Assembly: GCA_963847675.1 (NCBI GenBank)
Contig: CAWKAP010000007.1
Span: forward strand, 1 to 64,000
DNA length: 64,000 nucleotides
Direction: 5' to 3'
DNA from: JADJWR01 sp963847675
GTDB taxonomy: Bacteria > Pseudomonadota > Gammaproteobacteria > Burkholderiales > Burkholderiaceae_F
The notes below the pieces were generated by a model. The model saw only the letters and a program-made list of their open reading frames with translations, made no database searches and had not been told where the DNA came from. Positions 37,560-44,865 of this stretch are shown piece by piece. Within the stretch, counting starts at the first letter, position 1. Each line of letters begins with the position of its first letter. A program made the translations under genes and the position numbers.

Positions 37560-38288
37560 TCAGCGGTCCAGGTTCGCCGCCCACGGCGCCAGGTGGCGCG
37601 CCTCGCGCGGGTCATCGGTCTGGTTGCGCGACGGCGAGAAGAACAGCCCCGGCGCGTGCAGCAGCTTGGAGAACGGGAACACGATCATCAGCGCGGCGAC
37701 CAGCGCCAGGTGCACGTAGAGCATGCCGTCGGCCGGCAGCGGCTGCCAGTCGAAGCGCATCAGCCCGAGGAAGAAGGCCTTGACGGCGACCACGTCGGTG
37801 CGGAAGACGTACTTCATCGCCAGTCCGGAGGCGCCGATCAGCAGCAGAAGGACCAGCATCAGGTAGTCGGACGGCGTCGAGATGTAGCGGATCCGGTCGA
37901 CGAGGAAACGCCGCGCCAGCAGGCCGGCGAGCCCGGCCAGCATGCCGAATGCGGCGAGGATCCCGAGCGGCTGCACCAGCACGACCCAGCCCCACACCGG
38001 CTCGGTGAAGTAGCGCAGGTGCCGTGCCAGCACCAGCGCGAGGCTGGCATGGAAGATCCAGCCGAACAGCCACGTCCACAGGCTGCCCTTGAACAGGCTC
38101 TCGAAGAACACGACCTCGCGCAGCAGGCGCAGCGCCACGCCACCCTGCGTGAGCGGCGCCGGCGTGGTCGGAATCTTCAGCGGCGCCGGCGTGCGCGCAT
38201 AGTCGACGATGCGCGCCGCGAGCCCGACGACGAGCAGCGCGGTCGCGGCGTAGAACAGCAGGGCGAAGGCAACGCTGGCCGCCGACAC
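37560..38288 (-). CDS. dsrM: DsrM, NarI-like membrane cytochrome b
   Basis: A 242-residue membrane protein with five to six helices and haem-ligand histidines in FHASLALVLARHLRY and YVHLALVAAL. It is the membrane anchor for DsrK. It starts 54 bases after the dsrC stop, the gap being filled by a strong hairpin at 38308-38331. Confidence 0.9.
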   Translation of the reverse strand: MSAASVAFALLFYAATALLVVGLAARIVDYARTPAPLKIPTTPAPLTQGGVALRLLREVVFFESLFKGSLWTWLFGWIFHASLALVLARHLRYFTEPVWGWVVLVQPLGILAAFGMLAGLAGLLARRFLVDRIRYISTPSDYLMLVLLLLIGASGLAMKYVFRTDVVAVKAFFLGLMRFDWQPLPADGMLYVHLALVAALMIVFPFSKLLHAPGLFFSPSRNQTDDPREARHLAPWAANLDR

Positions 38289-38307
38289 GGCTGATTCCGA
38301 TCGTCGC

Positions 38308-38331
38308 GCGGGGCGGCGGGAGCCGCCCCGC
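38308..38331 (-). promoter_or_regulatory. Strong GC hairpin between dsrC and dsrM
   Basis: A perfect 10-base-pair stem (arms 38308-38317 and 38322-38331) with a four-base loop, read in the dsr transcript as GCGGGGCGGC, UCCC, GCCGCCCCGC. No T-run follows, so it is not a standard terminator. It sits just after the dsrC stop and could stabilise or trim the dsrC mRNA so that DsrC is made in excess of downstream membrane subunits (inference). Confidence 0.75.
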
Positions 38332-38342
38332 TCACGGTCCTG

Positions 38343-38678
38343 TTATACGCAGCCGGTCGGCTTCGGCAGCCCGGCGATCTTGCACGCCTGCTTGGCCGGG
38401 CCGTAGGGGAACAGTTCGTACAGGTACGCGCTGTTGCCCTTCTCCGGTCCGAGGGTCTTGCCGATCGCCTTGGTCAGCACGCGGACCGCCGGGGCGATCT
38501 GGTACTCCTCGTAGTACTTGCGCAGGAAATTGACCACTTCCCAGTGGCTGTCGCTCATTTCGATGCTTTCCTGCTTGGCGATTTCGTTGGCGACGTCCTC
38601 GTTCCATTCGCCGAGGTTGACGAGGTAGCCCTCCTCGTCGGTCTCGTAGCTCTTGCCACTGACTTCAATGGTCGGCAT
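38343..38678 (-). CDS. dsrC: DsrC, sulfur-carrier protein with both redox cysteines
   Basis: A 111-residue canonical DsrC that carries sulfur as a trisulfide to or from DsrAB. Both functional cysteines are present: Cys99 in AKQACKIAGLPKP and the penultimate Cys110 (TGCV end). A good AAGGAGAGACAC ribosome-binding site precedes the ATG. The contrast with the cysteine-less paralogue at 43854-44183 is notable. Confidence 0.95.
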   Translation of the reverse strand: MPTIEVSGKSYETDEEGYLVNLGEWNEDVANEIAKQESIEMSDSHWEVVNFLRKYYEEYQIAPAVRVLTKAIGKTLGPEKGNSAYLYELFPYGPAKQACKIAGLPKPTGCV

Positions 38679-38729
38679 GTGTCTCTCCTTGTCGATCGTA
38701 GGTTGGCGTGATGGCTCTGCCCCGGCGCG

Positions 38730-39026
38730 TCAGAGCCAGGACTGGCAGTTCGGTTGCTCCACCACGAGGTCGACGAAGCCCTCGTAGTCGACCGTGGCGA
38801 CGCCGTCGATGAGGCGGTCGGCCATGCCGCGCGCCTGCAGGTCGGGCATCAGCGCGTAGACCTTCAGCTTGGCCATGGCCTCGCGCAGCTTCGGCTCGGC
38901 GCTGTTGCCCCGGGTCGCGGCGTAGACGGCATCTTCGATCAGCAGCAGCGCGCCGGACTTCGCCAGCCGCACGACGGTGTCGAGGGCGGGCTTTTCGAGC
39001 GGCGATTTGTTCAGGATATGCAGCAT
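38730..39026 (-). CDS. dsrH: DsrH, TusB-like subunit of the DsrEFH sulfurtransferase
   Basis: A 98-residue protein beginning MLHILNKSPLEKPALDTVVR with the DsrH/TusB fold and ending NCQSWL. It forms the E2F2H2 hexamer that passes sulfur from TusA to DsrC. It starts 12 bases after the dsrF stop. Confidence 0.92.
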   Translation of the reverse strand: MLHILNKSPLEKPALDTVVRLAKSGALLLIEDAVYAATRGNSAEPKLREAMAKLKVYALMPDLQARGMADRLIDGVATVDYEGFVDLVVEQPNCQSWL

Positions 39027-39037
39027 CGACTGTTTCC

Positions 39038-39397
39038 TCAGAAGCTCAACACCACGTCCTGCTGCTCCATCAGCTCGGCCAGCTCGCCGCTCGAGACGAC
39101 CTTGACCTCGGTGACCAGGTCCTCGACCGCGAGGCCGCGCGCCGCCAGCGAATCGGCGTCGACGTACAGCTTGTCGATGTCGTAGTCCTCGAGCGCGCGG
39201 TAGGTCGGCGAGAAGTTCTTGGTCGCGATCGCCTTGGTCTGCATGCCCTTCTTCAGCTGGTAGACGCCGTCGTCCAGGAACACCACCGAGACGTCCTGTT
39301 CGAAGGCGGCGGTGATGAGCACCACCTCGAGGCTCTCCAGCGCATAGATCGTGCCGTACGGCGCCCTGCGGTTGACGAGCATGAATTTCTTCATCAT
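39038..39397 (-). CDS. dsrF: DsrF, TusC-like subunit of the DsrEFH sulfurtransferase
   Basis: About 119 residues, opening MMKKFMLVNRRAPYGTIYAL, the TusC/DsrF pattern. It has no cysteine, as expected for the non-catalytic subunit. Two adjacent ATG codons at 39392-39397 are possible starts. It lies three bases after the dsrE stop and is translationally coupled. Confidence 0.92.
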   Translation of the reverse strand: MMKKFMLVNRRAPYGTIYALESLEVVLITAAFEQDVSVVFLDDGVYQLKKGMQTKAIATKNFSPTYRALEDYDIDKLYVDADSLAARGLAVEDLVTEVKVVSSGELAELMEQQDVVLSF

Positions 39398-39400
39398 GGC

Positions 39401-39760
39401 TCAGTCTCCGAAGACGACCGTGCGGTCGGCCTTGATGCCCGAATCGATCAGCTGGCCAAGGCCGGAGATGCGGAAGCCCGGCGCCAGGACCGCCTCGACG
39501 AGGCCGCGCCGCAGGCCGGCCGCCACGCACACCACCAGGTCGACCTTGTGCTCCTCGGCCAGCTTGCTCCAGCGGACGACGATGTTGCGGTCGTCCTGCG
39601 GCGGCTCGGTGTACCTGGTCGCGTTGTTCACGCCGTCGTGATAGAAGAACACGCGCTGGATCTCGTGTCCCTTGGCGATCGCCGCGGCGCAGAAGAGGTA
39701 GGCCGAGTCAGCCGCCTGGTGCTGGTACGGCCCTTCGTTGACGAGGACTGCAATCTTCAC
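39401..39760 (-). CDS. dsrE: DsrE, catalytic subunit of the DsrEFH sulfurtransferase
   Basis: A 119-residue protein with the active Cys78 in VDLVVCVAAGLRRG, matching the position of the catalytic Cys of the Allochromatium enzyme. It receives persulfide sulfur from TusA and hands it to DsrC through the hexamer. It starts 19 bases after the dsrB stop. Confidence 0.93.
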   Translation of the reverse strand: MKIAVLVNEGPYQHQAADSAYLFCAAAIAKGHEIQRVFFYHDGVNNATRYTEPPQDDRNIVVRWSKLAEEHKVDLVVCVAAGLRRGLVEAVLAPGFRISGLGQLIDSGIKADRTVVFGD

Positions 39761-39779
39761 GTGAACTCCCGCTCGGCCT

Positions 39780-40889
39780 TCAGAAGCGGATGTGCGTCGA
39801 CGCGTTCAGGTTCGCCCGCGAACCGCGCCAGTCGTCGATCAGGTACTTGGTGAACGTCAGCCCCGTCTTCTCGAAGAAGCGCGGCCAGCCGATGCGCTCG
39901 ATCCAGTCGGCCATCCGCTCCCACGAACGGGCGTCCTCCTTGTAGACGCGCAGGATCCGCGTCACCACCTCGCTCACCTCGGGCCAGCGCGGCGGGTTGT
40001 TCGGCAGCCCGGAAGCGACCATCTTCATGAAGGTCGGCTTGCCGCGCGCGTTGGAGTTCTTGCCGCCGACCCAGATCGCCAGCTTGGAATGCTCGGGGTC
40101 GTTGATCTGCATCGGCGGGCACGGCGGATAGCAGGCGCCGCAGCAGATGCACTTCTTCTCGTCGACTTCCAGCGACGGCTTGCCGTTGACCAGCGCCGGC
40201 CGGATCGCCGCCACCGGGCAGCGCGCCACCACGGCCGGCCGCTCGCAGACGTTGGCCACCAGGTCGTGGTTGATCTTGGGCGGCTTGGTGTGCTGGACGA
40301 TGATCGCGATGTCCGCCTGGCCGCCGCAGTTGATCTCGCAGCAGGAGGTCGACAGGTGCACGCGGTTCGGCATCTCCTCGCGCCTGAATTCGACGATCAG
40401 GTCGTCCATCAGCGCCTTGACCGCGCCCGAGGCGTCGGTGCCCGGGATGTCGCAGTGCAGCCAGCCCTGCGTGTGCGCGATCATCGACACCGAATTGCCG
40501 GTGCCGCCAACCGGGAAGCCCGAGGATTCGAGCGCGTTGATCAGCGGCTCGACCTTCTCCCACTTCGACACGCCGATCTCGACGTTGCTGCGGATCGTGA
40601 AGCGGACCTGGCCTTCGCCGAACTTGTCGATGATGTCGCACAGCTTGCGGATGGTCCACACGTCCATCTGCCGCTGGGTGCCCGCCTTCACCGTCCACAG
40701 TTCGTCGCCGGAGAGCGCGACGTGGTGCAGCACGCCGGGCCGCGGCCGGTCGTGGTACTTCCACTTGCCGTAGTTCTTCAGCATCAGGGGATGCAGGAAC
40801 TGCTTGTTGTCGGGCACCCCGCTTTCGATCGCCCGCCGCGGCGTCGGCGCCTTGGCCTGGGGTTTGGCTGGTGCTTGAACTTCCGCCAT
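39780..40889 (-). CDS. dsrB: DsrB, dissimilatory sulfite reductase beta subunit (oxidative type)
   Basis: A 369-residue subunit of the siroheme sulfite reductase run in reverse. Siroheme-[4Fe-4S] ligand region: STSCCEINCGGQ and VARCPVAAI. A ferredoxin insertion carries CICCGACYPPCPPM. ATG at 40887-40889 is preceded by AGGAGACGG. It starts 10 bases after the dsrA stop. Confidence 0.94.
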   Translation of the reverse strand: MAEVQAPAKPQAKAPTPRRAIESGVPDNKQFLHPLMLKNYGKWKYHDRPRPGVLHHVALSGDELWTVKAGTQRQMDVWTIRKLCDIIDKFGEGQVRFTIRSNVEIGVSKWEKVEPLINALESSGFPVGGTGNSVSMIAHTQGWLHCDIPGTDASGAVKALMDDLIVEFRREEMPNRVHLSTSCCEINCGGQADIAIIVQHTKPPKINHDLVANVCERPAVVARCPVAAIRPALVNGKPSLEVDEKKCICCGACYPPCPPMQINDPEHSKLAIWVGGKNSNARGKPTFMKMVASGLPNNPPRWPEVSEVVTRILRVYKEDARSWERMADWIERIGWPRFFEKTGLTFTKYLIDDWRGSRANLNASTHIRF

Positions 40890-40899
40890 CGTCCGTCTC

Positions 40900-42196
40900 C
40901 TATGCTGCTTTCTTGCGCGCCTGCACTTTGGCCACTTCCTCGTCCCAGCCGTCGGCGCGCACATAAGGATTGGTCCGCGGCGCCGACACCATGTTCGGAT
41001 CGATATCGAGGCCGATGCCTTCGAGGAAGTGCACCAGGCCGATGCGCTCGATCGTCTCGCCGATGCGCTCGTGCTCGAGCGCGTTCTCGGCGAAGAAGTC
41101 GACGATGCGCTTGCCGAGGTCGACCAGCGTCTCGCGATCCTCGTCCGTTTTCAGCTTCATGAACGGCACGATCACCGTGCCCATCAGGTCGCCGATCTTC
41201 AGCGTGCGCTTGCCGCCGCACAGGATCGTCGCACCGGTGTCCTCGCCGCGGGCGAGCGCACCGGTCATCACGTTGATGCAGTGCATGCAGCGCACGCAGT
41301 CCTGGTTGTCGATCTCCAGCGCCTGCGTGTCGCTGAACGCCACGCTCGAGATCTTGGCGTCCTTGCGGACGTCCTTGATCTCCTTGATCTGGATCGCCTT
41401 GGTCGGGCAGCGCGCGATGACGTCGTTGACCAGCTCGTTCATGCCGTGCTTGGCGAACCACTGCCTGGCCAGTTCTTCGTCGGTGCGGATGTTGTCGCGC
41501 CAGGTGCCGATGACGGCCATGTCGGAACGCTGAATCGAGTTCATGCAGTCGTTCGGGCAGCCGGAGAACTTGAACTTGAACTTGTACGGCAGCGCGGGAC
41601 GATGCATGTCGTCGAGGAAGTTGTTGAGCACGGTGCGCTGTGCTCGTCGCCTCGTCGTAGCAGGACTGTTCGCAGCGGGCCGCGCCGACGCAGGACATCG
41701 AGGTGCGCACCGCAGGACCGGCGCCGCCGAGGTCGAAGCCCATCTCGTTGATCTCGTCGAAGGCGTCCTGCACGTTGTCGGTCTTGACGCCCTGGAACAT
41801 GATGTCGCCGGACTGGCCGTGGAAGGCGATCAGGCCCGAGCCGTGCTCTTCCCAGATGTCGCACATCTTGCGCAGCACGTCGGTCGTGTAGTGCATGCCG
41901 GCCGGCGGCATCACGCGCAGCGTGTGGAATTCGGCCGCGTCCGGAAACATCGGCTTGCCGTTGGCATCCTTCAGCTCGGTGAAGCGCGGAATGATGCCGC
42001 CGCCGTAGCCGAACACGCTGACCGTGCCGCCCTTCCAGTAGCCCTTGCGGGTCTCGTAGGAGGTTTCCAGCTGGCCGAGCAGGTCGACCATGTAGTCCTT
42101 GTCTTTCGCCAGGCGCTTCAGCCCGGTCACGAAGCTGGGCCACGGGCCGCTTTCCAGCTCGTCGAGCATCGGCGTTTCGTGCATCGGCTTTGCCAT
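40900..42196 (-). CDS. dsrA: DsrA, dissimilatory sulfite reductase alpha subunit, one apparent frameshift near 41640
   Basis: First gene of the dsr operon, with start MAKPMHETPM after AGGAGG. The N-terminal half runs through CVGAARCEQSCYDEA, which holds the first siroheme-cluster cysteine pair. The frame then slips and the family sequence resumes as VLNNFLDDMHRPALPYKFK with FSGCPNDC (second pair) and the ferredoxin cysteines CVRCMHCIN. The joined length equals one base more than a multiple of three, consistent with a single inserted base around 41637-41650. Since every partner gene is intact, an assembly error is more likely than a dead gene. Confidence 0.92.
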
Positions 42197-42482
42197 GTCG
42201 TTCAGCCTCCTGGTGATAGTCGTCCGGATCCGGACGGCGAGTGTCTGCGCACGCACTCGCCCGCGCAGCAACGGGCGGGGTGACTGCTGACGGCGATCCT
42301 ACGGGCCGCCGCCATCATCAGCCATCACCCGCGATGATTACCTGCATAACCCCAAAGGGAGGGGTGCACAGCCAACCTGAGTAATGGCCAGTACCATCCG
42401 CGCGTTCTATAGATGTCGCCTTTCGGTGCCCGCCTCGGCGCGCCCGCCCGCCAGTCCCCGACTACCCACGACGGCAGCACGC
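42197..42482. promoter_or_regulatory. Divergent promoter region between dsrA and the plus-strand sulfur module
   Basis: A gap of 286 bases that must hold promoters for both the dsr operon and the 42483-45768 module. Besides the 16-base palindrome listed separately, it has a 6-base-pair hairpin (42258-42263 with 42272-42277) and an imperfect ACCCC-N7-GGGGT inverted repeat at 42349-42365 near its middle, a plausible shared operator. No clear sigma-70 boxes can be assigned by eye. Confidence 0.55.
42221..42236. promoter_or_regulatory. Perfect 16-base palindrome in the dsrA leader
   Basis: CGTCCGGATCCGGACG is fully self-complementary and lies 24 bases upstream of the dsrA ATG, just ahead of its AGGAGG site. 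It could be a repressor operator or form a hairpin in the mRNA that masks the ribosome-binding site. The role is inference; the symmetry is direct. Confidence 0.6.
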
Positions 42483-42722
42483 ATGGAAGACAAGCTCACG
42501 GTCACATCGCTGGCCCGGCTGCGCGCGCCGATCGGCGGCCAGGAGATCGAACTGCAGCAGATCGAATACCGGGCAGGCGGGATGCCGCTGCTGCGCATTC
42601 GCGTCCGTGAGGGCCGGCGCTTCACCGTCTTCGACATCGACCCCGCCACCGCCGGCGAATGGGCCGAGCACATGTCGCGCTGGGCGCGCGAGCAGGCCGG
42701 AGCGGCGGGCGGAACGAAATGA
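42483..42722 (+). CDS. Small conserved protein of the dsr-linked module
   Basis: A 79-residue protein (MEDKLTVTSLARLRAPIGGQ; LLRIRVREGRRFTVFDIDPA; WAEHMSRWAREQ). It has an alpha/beta pattern and no cysteine. It may belong to a small domain-of-unknown-function family (possibly DUF6967) that I associate with sulfur-oxidiser genomes, but I am not certain. Its stop overlaps the start of the Cas6-like gene by four bases (ATGA), so the two are translationally coupled. A longer open frame from 42384 lacks support. Confidence 0.6.
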   Translation: MEDKLTVTSLARLRAPIGGQEIELQQIEYRAGGMPLLRIRVREGRRFTVFDIDPATAGEWAEHMSRWAREQAGAAGGTK

Positions 42723-43315
42723 TGCGCTGGCTCGACTTCGCATTCTCGGTGGCCGGCGACAGCGTCGATCGCGATTACCCCCAGGGGCTTTACGAGGCGC
42801 TGCGGGCGGCCGCTCCCTGGCTCGACGAGGAGCCGCTTGCCGGCGTGCATCCGATGCGCGGCCTGACGCCCAATGCGGGGGCGCTGCTGATCGGCGGGCG
42901 TACGCGTCTCGTGCTGCGCGTGCCGGAGTCGCGCAGCGAGGCCTGCGAACGGCTGCAGGGCGCTGCGCTCGACCTGCCGATGCCGCTGCGCATCGGCGGC
43001 GCCAGCCGCCGCGAACTGCTGCCTCACCCGGTGCTGCACGCGAAGCTGGTGGTCACCGGCGCCGAAGACGAGGCTGATTTCGTCGCCGACATTGCCCGCG
43101 CGGTCGCCGAGCTTGGCCTGGACTGCGAGACGATCGTCGGGCGGCGCGGCGAACTGCTCGTCGGCGAGCAGCGGCTGGCCGGCTTCAGCCTGATGCTGCA
43201 CGGACTGTCGGCAGCGCAGTCGCTCAAGGCGCAGGCCCATGGCGTCGGGCAGTACCGCAAGCTCGGCTGCGGCGTGTTCGTGCCGCACAAGTCGGTTGCC
43301 GCGGTGGGTCTTTGA
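42719..43315 (+). CDS. Cas6/Cmx6-family (type I-MYXAN-like) protein without a CRISPR array in the window
   Basis: A 198-residue protein whose start (DFAFSVAGDSVDRDYPQGLY), middle (LAGVHPMRGL; HPVLHAKLVVTG) and end (LAGFSLMLHGLSAAQSLKAQ then GVGQYRKLGCGVFVP) fit the Cmx6 branch of Cas6, including the Gly-rich RAMP-like loop G-C-G-V-F-V-P near residue 183. Cas6 enzymes cut CRISPR precursor RNA. There is no repeat-spacer array or other cas gene in the window. Embedded between sulfur genes and coupled to its neighbour, it may have been reused to bind or cut another RNA. His43, His103, His107 and His161 are possible functional residues; none can be assigned as catalytic by eye. Confidence 0.7.
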   Translation: MMRWLDFAFSVAGDSVDRDYPQGLYEALRAAAPWLDEEPLAGVHPMRGLTPNAGALLIGGRTRLVLRVPESRSEACERLQGAALDLPMPLRIGGASRRELLPHPVLHAKLVVTGAEDEADFVADIARAVAELGLDCETIVGRRGELLVGEQRLAGFSLMLHGLSAAQSLKAQAHGVGQYRKLGCGVFVPHKSVAAVGL

Positions 43316-43339
43316 CCCCATATGCCGCAAGGGAAAACG

Positions 43340-43834
43340 ATGAGTCCGACCTCGATCATCCGCCTCGACATGACCGGCCTCGCCTGTCCGCTGCCCCTGC
43401 TCGGCGCGAAGAAGATGCTCGACGATCTTCCCGACGGGCAGCACCTGGTGCTGATCTCGGACTGCCCCGGCACGGGCGACGACCTGCGCGCGTGGGCCGG
43501 ACAGACCGGCCACGAGGTCCTCGGCAGCGAGCGCCTGAACGGCCGGCGCATTGCCTACACGATCCGGCGCCAGCCGGTCGAGGCGCCGGGTCGCGCAAGC
43601 GTCGTGCTCGACCTGCGCGGCGCGCGCTGCCCCGGCCCCATCATCGAGGCGCGCCGCCTGCTGCGCGGCATGGAGCCGGGCGAAGTGCTGGTGCTGATCA
43701 GCAACTGCGAAAGCGCGCCCGCCGACGTCGAGGCGTGGACCGCCGACGGCTCGGTGCGGCTGCTCGACCGCTACGAACCGGCACCGGGCGAGTACGAGTT
43801 CTACCTGAGCGCGGTTCGCGCGCTGTCTGCATAG
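43340..43834 (+). CDS. Tandem TusA-TusA sulfur-carrier fusion
   Basis: A 164-residue protein with two TusA domains in one chain: LDMTGLACPLPLLGAKKML with the carrier Cys16 (C-P-x-P) and LDLRGARCPGPIIEARRLL with Cys97. Additional cysteines (SDCPGTGDD, ISNCESAP) sit at matching places in each half. TusA proteins are usually about 80 residues and single. ATG at 43340 is preferred over 43322 because AAGGGAAAACG lies just upstream. It probably donates sulfane sulfur to DsrEFH or to its neighbour, the DsrC-like protein. Confidence 0.88.
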   Translation: MSPTSIIRLDMTGLACPLPLLGAKKMLDDLPDGQHLVLISDCPGTGDDLRAWAGQTGHEVLGSERLNGRRIAYTIRRQPVEAPGRASVVLDLRGARCPGPIIEARRLLRGMEPGEVLVLISNCESAPADVEAWTADGSVRLLDRYEPAPGEYEFYLSAVRALSA

Positions 43835-43853
43835 CCAAACGGAGAGGAGATCG

Positions 43854-44183
43854 ATGAACTACGAGGTCAACGGCGAAACGCTGGAAGCCGACGAAGAGGG
43901 CTATCTGCTCGAGGCGAATTACTCCAACGAAATCTGTCCGGTCATCGCCCAGACCGAGGGCATCACGCTCAGCGACGACCACTGGGCGGTGATCAACTAT
44001 CTGCGCGACCAGTACCGTGAGCATGGCCAGACGCCCAACTTCCGCAACATGCTCAAGGACGTGACGGCGCTGCTGCCGCACCACGACAGCAAGACGCTGT
44101 ACGACCTTTTCCCGGGCGGCCCCGCCAAGCAGGCCGTCCGGTTCGCCGGCCTGCCGAAACCCTTCGGCAAGGGCGGATATTGA
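43854..44183 (+). CDS. DsrC-family paralogue lacking both functional cysteines (RspA-like)
   Basis: A 109-residue DsrC homologue (MNYEVNGETLEADEEGYLLE; SDDHWAVINYLRDQYREHGQ; LYDLFPGGPAKQAVRFAGLP). Where DsrC has Cys99 it has Val94, and the C-terminal GCV is replaced by KGGY. The only Cys is Cys28. Such proteins cannot carry sulfur the DsrC way; related cysteine-less members have been proposed to be regulators. ATG has GGAGAGGAG upstream. It follows the TusA fusion by 19 bases and overlaps the next gene. Confidence 0.88.
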   Translation: MNYEVNGETLEADEEGYLLEANYSNEICPVIAQTEGITLSDDHWAVINYLRDQYREHGQTPNFRNMLKDVTALLPHHDSKTLYDLFPGGPAKQAVRFAGLPKPFGKGGY

Positions 44184-44860
44184 CGGTGAGCAGCCCGCTG
44201 CGGCGGACCAAAAGCCGCTTCTTCGACAAGCGCAAGGGGCGCGATCCGGCCACGCTGGCGAGCGTGGTTGCGTTCACGGCGTGGCGGCTCGGCCTGAACA
44301 CGATCAAGCGGATGCGCAGCGCGCAGTTCGAGATCGAGGCGAACCCGCAGTACTTCGAGGTGCTGCGCGAATACCTGGTGTTCCTGGTCCAGGTCGCCGA
44401 CCGCTTCGCGCTGGCGCGCCTGTCGCTGCCCGAGCGGCGCGCCTTCACCGTCTCGATCGTCAGGCGGCTCGCCGAACTCGTGGCCGAGAACCAGTCGCGC
44501 CTGCTCGACGAAAACCACGACGACGTGCGCCGCGGCTTCATCGACCTGTACAACAGCCGCACCGACGACTACGCGCAACTCGACTTCGGAGAGACCGAGG
44601 GCTCGCACTACGACTTCATGCGCGTCTGCAGCGTCGCACTTTCGGCGGTCGTCGCTCCGCAGGACCGGGCCTGGCTGGCCGATCAGCTGATGTCGTTCGA
44701 AGCGCCGGAGGCGATCAGCACGTTGCGCAAGGCGATGGACAACCTGATCGGCACGGCGGGATCGATCCTCGCGCCTCCGGACGACGAGGCGGCAGACGGG
44801 CCGTTTCCCGAGATGCCGGGCGTCGACGCGCCGGTCGACGACCCGATTCCGCCGGAGTGA
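44180..44860 (+). CDS. Unrecognised helical protein of the dsr-linked module
   Basis: About 226 residues, cytoplasmic and mostly helical (RRAFTVSIVRRLAELVAENQ; SYNSRTD-type turn at DLYNSRTDDYAQLDFGETEG; PEAISTLRKAMDNLIGTAG) with an acidic proline-rich tail (DDEAADGPFPEMPGVDAPVD). I do not recognise a family. The start is either TTG at 44180, which overlaps the previous stop, or GTG at 44186; both follow AAGGGCGG. One cysteine is visible (MRVCSVALS). Its tight coupling to the DsrC-like gene suggests a shared process. Confidence 0.7.
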   Translation: MTVSSPLRRTKSRFFDKRKGRDPATLASVVAFTAWRLGLNTIKRMRSAQFEIEANPQYFEVLREYLVFLVQVADRFALARLSLPERRAFTVSIVRRLAELVAENQSRLLDENHDDVRRGFIDLYNSRTDDYAQLDFGETEGSHYDFMRVCSVALSAVVAPQDRAWLADQLMSFEAPEAISTLRKAMDNLIGTAGSILAPPDDEAADGPFPEMPGVDAPVDDPIPPE

Positions 44861-44865
44861 CGGCG

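Noticed and set aside
41630..41660. Programmed frameshifting in dsrA
   Set aside because: No slippery heptamer followed by a clear stem is visible at the break, and other genes in the window show similar one-base breaks, so an assembly error is simpler.
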